A program made the position numbers and the translations under genes. A DNA stretch of 64,000 nucleotides from JALEFZ01 sp039817415 (GTDB taxonomy: Bacteria > Bacteroidota > Bacteroidia > J057): NCBI GenBank assembly GCA_039817415.1, contig JBCBVV010000006.1:62001-126000 (forward strand), in the 5' to 3' direction. Of this stretch, positions 60,108 through 64,000 are shown in pieces. Positions within the stretch are counted from its first letter, which is position 1, and the number at the start of each line of letters is the position of its first letter. The notes beneath the pieces are model-generated. The model did no database searches. It saw only the letters and a list, made by a program, of their open reading frames with translations, and had not been told where the DNA came from.

Positions 60108-61563
60108 ATTGGATTTGATAGACTCGTTGGAAGTACCCCCCTAGTTCATGTATGATGTCTTCTATTTCGTCTTCCGTTTCAATCCCAGCCAATACATGAG
60201 CCAATCTCTTCTTGAATTCAAGTTGCATAAAACGGCCAATTTGAATCCGCTGTGCCTGAGGAGATCCGGCTCCATGCATACTTTCGGTAAGGTATCCTAC
60301 AGCATTTCTGCCCAAGGTCATGTTTTCGATCAACCTCAGCATACGCATACGGTCTTCAGTCTTGACATCTGCTTTCCCTTTGAGAAAACGTTTGACCAGG
60401 TCGCCAATTTCAGGATGGTTCAGGTCTTTTTCTGAAGGCATGGTCGCCACTAGACCGCCAGCCAAGTCCTGAGCCAGCCTTCCCAATTCATAAGGGAGCT
60501 TAGTAACGTGATGCTTACAAACATTGGCAAGCATTTCATCAGCTATAAAGGCACCCGATTCTGTGGCATATCCTTGGTAGGAAGCTGCTATTCCCGTCCC
60601 ATAAATGGTTTCATTCAAGTGGGTCATTTCGACCAGTTTGTCCTTGATATGGGAAGCTTTAGGGACCCCATTCATTTCAGCGATAGAAGCTGCTGCGCCG
60701 ATCAACGCATCTCCTACACCACTTTTACAGACATAGCTTCTTCTGTGATAGGTCGTAAAGCGCTCTACCAGCATAGAGGCAAATTCATATTCACCATCCA
60801 TGAAGATATACTCGTTGGGAATGAAGACATCTTCAAAGATGACCATGGCCTCTTGCCCTCCATATTTGGCATTTCCTACATCAATACTCCCACCTTCCAT
60901 GCTACGTGTGTCGCAAGATTGTCTGCCATAGATGTAGGTAATTCCCTTCGCATCCACAGGGACTGCACCGATAATCGCATATTCCTTGTCTTCTTCGCGT
61001 AGGCGCATGGTGGGCATAATCACCATCCAATGAGAATTGATACAACCTGTCTGATGCGCTTTTGCCCCTCGGATATAGACTCCCTTTTCTGTTCTCTTGC
61101 TGATGTGAACAAAGAGATCCTTGTCTTGCTGCTGGTGTGGGGGAAGGGAACGGTCACCTTTGACATCTGTCATCGCACCTCCTACAACTAGGTTATGTCG
61201 ATGCATATTGGTGAGGAAGGCGATCAATCTCTGGTGGTAATGAGACTGATGCTTCTGATCCATTTCAAAGGTTACAGAATAGAGCGAATTGAAAGCATCC
61301 ATCCCTACACATCTTTGGAAGCAGGTCCCAGTAAGCTGTCCCAATCTCCGCTGCATCTTGTTTTGATTCACCAAATCTTCGACGGAGGTGCAAACATGCA
61401 GGAATCTACTCACCCTTTCACCTGTAAAAGGAGATACCACTGAGGCCAATTCAGGATGACTCACAGCCAACTCATATGTTTTAGCCATCGCATTGATGGA
61501 AGGACGGATCATGGGATGATCTACGGGTTCTCCCACCTTTTCCCCCATGAAGTAAATGTTCAA
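60106..61563 (-). CDS. 4-hydroxybutyryl-CoA dehydratase / 4-hydroxyphenylacetate 3-hydroxylase family protein, N-terminus interrupted
   Basis: A 485-residue frame covering nearly all of the family. The 4Fe-4S ligands of 4-hydroxybutyryl-CoA dehydratase (AbfD) are recognisable: Cys81/Cys85 in TCFQRCVGM, His273 and Cys279 in YHRRSYVCKSG; the last spacing is one residue shorter than in the clostridial enzyme. MTDVKGDRSL and KAHQTGCINSHWMVIMPTMR are family signatures, followed by a helical C-terminal domain. The family dehydrates 4-hydroxybutyryl-CoA to crotonyl-CoA with FAD. A TAA at 61588-61590 sits in frame just upstream of the coding match, so the full gene would run to an ATG at 61641. Translation here would need to start at TTG 61563 or ATG 61548. 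The neighbours (MaoC, SDR, acyl-CoA dehydrogenase) fit C4 acyl-CoA metabolism. Confidence 0.8.
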   Translation of the reverse strand: MNIYFMGEKVGEPVDHPMIRPSINAMAKTYELAVSHPELASVVSPFTGERVSRFLHVCTSVEDLVNQNKMQRRLGQLTGTCFQRCVGMDAFNSLYSVTFEMDQKHQSHYHQRLIAFLTNMHRHNLVVGGAMTDVKGDRSLPPHQQQDKDLFVHISKRTEKGVYIRGAKAHQTGCINSHWMVIMPTMRLREEDKEYAIIGAVPVDAKGITYIYGRQSCDTRSMEGGSIDVGNAKYGGQEAMVIFEDVFIPNEYIFMDGEYEFASMLVERFTTYHRRSYVCKSGVGDALIGAAASIAEMNGVPKASHIKDKLVEMTHLNETIYGTGIAASYQGYATESGAFIADEMLANVCKHHVTKLPYELGRLAQDLAGGLVATMPSEKDLNHPEIGDLVKRFLKGKADVKTEDRMRMLRLIENMTLGRNAVGYLTESMHGAGSPQAQRIQIGRFMQLEFKKRLAHVLAGIETEDEIEDIIHELGGYFQRVYQIQ

Positions 61564-61641
61564 ATTCCTTCCTCTGATGGATTCAATTTAGTCTTCAGCG
61601 GTACGAATCTTGTGGGACTGCATGGTGCCATTCTCCTTCAT
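61564..61641 (-). pseudogene. Separated N-terminal codons of the dehydratase-family gene
   Basis: Reading down from the ATG at 61641 the complement gives MKENGTMQSHKIRTAED, then TAA (61590-61588), then IESIRGRN leading straight into the NIYFMGEKV of the main frame. In relatives this part reads as one continuous leader, with an aromatic residue (Tyr) where the TAA stands. One base separates TAA from TAC or TAT. Confidence 0.65.
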
Positions 61642-61677
61642 AAATAGAATTAGTTATTGGGTAAAAGTAGGACGAGT

Positions 61678-62157
61678 TTAACCTGCAGTATAGGCCATAG
61701 CGATAAACTCGGCTACACAAGCAGGCTTTTCGATTCCATCTAATTCAAATGTAATGGTCACTTTGTAGCGAGCGCCTCGTTCTTTGGTCTCAAAATCAGT
61801 CAACACTACTCTTCCCCTTAGCTTTGAATTGACGGGAGTATGGTTCATAAACCTCACGCGATCCAAGCCATAATTTACTCCCATGACCACATCGTTTACC
61901 TGCATGGTATCATAGGCGAAACGAGAGGCTAAAGAAAGAACCATAAAGCCGTGGGCGATGGTCGTTTTATAGGGAGAATGCTTTGCTGACATGTCTGGAT
62001 CGACATGTATCCACTGTTCGTCCTCTGTCAGTTTTCCAAAGAGGTTGATTTTCTCCTGTGTGATGTCCACCCAATTAGAAAGTCCCATTTCCTGTCCAAC
62101 CATAGCTTCTAAGTCGGCCAGTTTTTCGATTGTTGTTTTGTATGCTTCTGTTGTCAT
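61678..62157 (-). CDS. MaoC-family (R)-specific enoyl-CoA hydratase
   Basis: A 159-residue hot-dog-fold hydratase. The catalytic pair Asp46/His51 lies in LTEDEQWIHVDPDMSA, spaced D-x4-H as in (R)-hydratases, followed by TIAHGFMVLSLASRF. It would hydrate crotonyl-CoA-type enoyl-CoA to (R)-3-hydroxyacyl-CoA. It lies 10 bases after the SDR gene and 36 before the ATG of the dehydratase-family gene, all one transcript by spacing. Confidence 0.93.
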   Translation of the reverse strand: MTTEAYKTTIEKLADLEAMVGQEMGLSNWVDITQEKINLFGKLTEDEQWIHVDPDMSAKHSPYKTTIAHGFMVLSLASRFAYDTMQVNDVVMGVNYGLDRVRFMNHTPVNSKLRGRVVLTDFETKERGARYKVTITFELDGIEKPACVAEFIAMAYTAG

Positions 62158-62167
62158 GAGTGTTCAA

Positions 62168-62911
62168 TTAGGTTGGATAAGCTCCGCCATTAGCATGAAG
62201 TGTATGCCCACTTACAAAAGCGGCTTCCTTAGAGGCAAGAAATAAATACACATGACCCATATCTTCAGGCGTACCAATTCGGCCCACAGGGATCATGGCA
62301 ATCCCAGCTTGAATGACTTGTTCTGGCATACTATCCGACATCACCGACTTGACAAAACCGGGAGCCACACAGTTGACTGTAATGTTGTACCTTCCAACTT
62401 CCTTACACAAGGCTCTGGTAAAACCCTGAATAGCTGCTTTGGAAGCGGAATAATTGGTTTGGCCAAAGGCGCCAGCCACTGCATTGATAGAAGAAGCATT
62501 GATGATACGACCATACTTGGCTTCCTTCATATAGGGCAGAACTGCCTTGGTGGTAACGAATAGGCTGTTGATGTTGACGTTGATGACGGCATTCCACTCG
62601 TCCTCCGTCATTTTTTGAAGGGAACGATCACGGATAATTCCTGCATTGTTGATCAGAATATCGATGCGGCCTTCTTTTTGCATAATGGCCTCCACGGACT
62701 CCTGAACAGCTTTTCTTGAGGTAATGTCTACCTTTTGGAAGGTAATATTTGCTCCCGTTTCGGCTATTTTTTGGGCCGCCTCTTCGCCTTCATCGAGGAC
62801 ATCCCACATATAAACCGTAGCTCCTGCACGTGTGAAGACCTGACAAATGCCCTCTCCAATTCCACGAGCACCGCCCGTTACAATGGCCACTTGGCCGGTT
62901 AAATCAAACAT
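62168..62911 (-). CDS. SDR-family 3-oxoacyl-CoA/ACP reductase (FabG/PhaB-like)
   Basis: A 247-residue classical short-chain dehydrogenase. The cofactor motif is TGGARGIGEG near residue 12, then NNAG near 88, catalytic Ser/Tyr/Lys in INASSINAVAGAF and NYSASKAAIQ, and the C-terminal GQTNY and GHTLHANGG. It should interconvert 3-oxoacyl and 3-hydroxyacyl thioesters. The MaoC neighbour argues for a CoA substrate, as in acetoacetyl-CoA reductases. Confidence 0.92.
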   Translation of the reverse strand: MFDLTGQVAIVTGGARGIGEGICQVFTRAGATVYMWDVLDEGEEAAQKIAETGANITFQKVDITSRKAVQESVEAIMQKEGRIDILINNAGIIRDRSLQKMTEDEWNAVINVNINSLFVTTKAVLPYMKEAKYGRIINASSINAVAGAFGQTNYSASKAAIQGFTRALCKEVGRYNITVNCVAPGFVKSVMSDSMPEQVIQAGIAMIPVGRIGTPEDMGHVYLFLASKEAAFVSGHTLHANGGAYPT

Positions 62912-62952
62912 AAAAAGTAGTAATAGTTAGGTTGAAAGTCCTATCAAGTAAG

Positions 62953-64000
62953 TTAAGCAGAAACTGAATCTGATGTTCGATCTACCTTGGGTTTGCTATA
63001 TCCTTTGCCTTCGATCAACATCTTGGAAATGATTTCACACATGATTTCGGAGGTCCCTCCACCAATTTGACCTAGTCGAGCATCTCTAAACATCCTGGCC
63101 AAGGGATAAGCCTCCATGTAACCATAGCCTCCAAACATTTGGAGACACTGGGTCATGACTTTGTCGCATAATTGGGTCGCCAATAACTTCGCCATGGCAG
63201 CCTCTTTGACAATGTAGTCGCCATCCACATAACGCTGGATGAGATCGTAGGTAAATTGTCTGACCCACTCAACCTCAGCTGACAATTGTGCAATTCGATG
63301 ACGGAGCACTTGAAAGTCCTTTAATTTCCTCCTGAAAGCGGTTCTTTCGTGCAGGTATTTGACGGTCAATTCAATGGCTTTGGCTGCGGCTGCATATCCT
63401 CCAATCGCCATGGAGAATCTTTCAGATACAAAGTGCTGCATGATATAGTAAAAGCCTGCATTCTCGGCTCCCAGTAGGTTCTCAACTGGAACTTTTACCT
63501 CATCAAAACTGATTTCTCCTGTATCGGAAGCATGCCAGCCCAACTTATCCAACATGGTAGCCGAAACGCCCGGTAAATTCCTATCAATTACTAAAAGGCT
63601 GATTCCATTAGAGCCTGCATCTGGATTGGTTTTAACCGCCGTGATGATGAAGTCTGACAACACCCCATTGGTAATGAAGGTTTTGGAACCATTCACTATA
63701 AAATGGTCTCCTTCTCTTACAGCTGTTGTTCGAATCGCCTGCACATCAGATCCCCCAAAAGGTTCAGTAATTGCCAATGCACCAACGAGTTCTCCCCTGA
63801 TAGAAGGGCCCAGATATTTATCCTTGAGATGATCACTGCCTGCGGATTTAATATGGGTAATGGCCAAGAAAGGATGGGCACCTATCGAAGCACCGAATCC
63901 TCCCGAATTGATTCTTGCCACTTCCTCTTGAAACACAACTGAATACCAAAAATCCAAATTGCTTCCACCATATTCTGTAGGCGCATCTAAGCCAAAGAAG
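62953..64000 (-). CDS. Acyl-CoA dehydrogenase, 5' end beyond the window
   Basis: About 349 codons of an FAD-dependent acyl-CoA dehydrogenase; the N-terminal part lies outside. The visible part starts FGLDAPTEYGGSNLDFWYSV and contains GALAITEPFGGSDVQAIRTT near the FAD site, SKTFITNGVLSDFIITAVKT and the C-terminal FGGYGYMEAYPLARMFRDAR. The active-site base region IGGGTSEIMCEIIS is present. It probably oxidises a short or branched acyl-CoA. It is 41 bases upstream of the SDR gene in the same direction, the first visible gene of the cluster. Confidence 0.93.
   Translation of the reverse strand, partial: FFGLDAPTEYGGSNLDFWYSVVFQEEVARINSGGFGASIGAHPFLAITHIKSAGSDHLKDKYLGPSIRGELVGALAITEPFGGSDVQAIRTTAVREGDHFIVNGSKTFITNGVLSDFIITAVKTNPDAGSNGISLLVIDRNLPGVSATMLDKLGWHASDTGEISFDEVKVPVENLLGAENAGFYYIMQHFVSERFSMAIGGYAAAAKAIELTVKYLHERTAFRRKLKDFQVLRHRIAQLSAEVEWVRQFTYDLIQRYVDGDYIVKEAAMAKLLATQLCDKVMTQCLQMFGGYGYMEAYPLARMFRDARLGQIGGGTSEIMCEIISKMLIEGKGYSKPKVDRTSDSVSA

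Noticed and set aside
61588..61590. TAA read as an amino acid by a changed genetic code
   Set aside because: TAA ends many other genes in the window (for example rpsL and the dehydratase-family gene itself), so only a local event or error is reasonable.

Overview
The window is a chromosomal segment of a member of the Bacteroidota. Several things point there: promoters of the form TTTG-N18/19-TAnnTTTG with few Shine-Dalgarno sites, a PorZ-type type IX secretion protein, DUF4270, a TonB plus TonB-dependent receptor pair with a carboxypeptidase-like N-terminal domain, PKD, LamG and propeller surface proteins, and a str/S10/spc/alpha ribosomal supercluster without tuf behind fusA. A Saprospiria- or Cytophagia-like lineage is my guess only. 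I see no rRNA genes, insertion sequences, prophage, integrases or CRISPR arrays.

Layout. Positions 1-900 hold the end of a minus-strand pair: an Lrp/AsnC regulator followed by trmD. Positions 960-1210 are an independent RNA unit: an excellent promoter, a class II tRNA-like RNA with an abnormal anticodon loop and very long variable arm, and a strong terminator. A hypothetical gene and a membrane zinc peptidase follow. Positions 3235-22440 are one minus-strand ribosomal supercluster: rpsL-rpsG-fusA-rpsJ-rplC-rplD-rplW-rplB-rpsS-rplV-rpsC-rplP-rpmC-rpsQ-rplN-rplX-rplE-rpsN-rpsH-rplF-rplR-rpsE-rpmD-rplO-secY-map-infA-rpmJ-rpsM-rpsK-rpsD-rpoA-rplQ. It has a promoter near 22406-22436 and a structured leader of about 290 nt.

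Positions 22.5-31 kb carry an MBOAT acyltransferase, a HAD phosphatase, an SDR threonine dehydrogenase, and the block glmS, DUF4270 lipoprotein, glycogen-synthase-like gene, with panC divergent. Positions 31-49 kb hold envelope and housekeeping genes: porZ, malic enzyme, a LamG/repeat surface protein, a methyltransferase, infC, lipoproteins, an outer-membrane barrel, a CtpA protease, a DEDD exonuclease, a TPR histidine kinase and two unknown genes. Positions 49-60 kb hold comB, a propeller/PKD protein, a polysaccharide flippase and glycosyltransferase (convergent and overlapping), and a TonB-PKD protein followed by its likely receptor.

Positions 60.1-64 kb hold a minus-strand CoA-metabolism cluster: a truncated acyl-CoA dehydrogenase, an SDR reductase, a MaoC hydratase and a 4-hydroxybutyryl-CoA dehydratase-family gene. 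These could interconvert C4 acyl-CoAs. The dehydratase-family gene carries an in-frame TAA near its N-terminus.

The observations most worth following are the tRNA-like RNA at 1052-1160, the nonsense codon at 61588-61590, the L17-HhH fusion, the structured str leader and two apparently leaderless genes.
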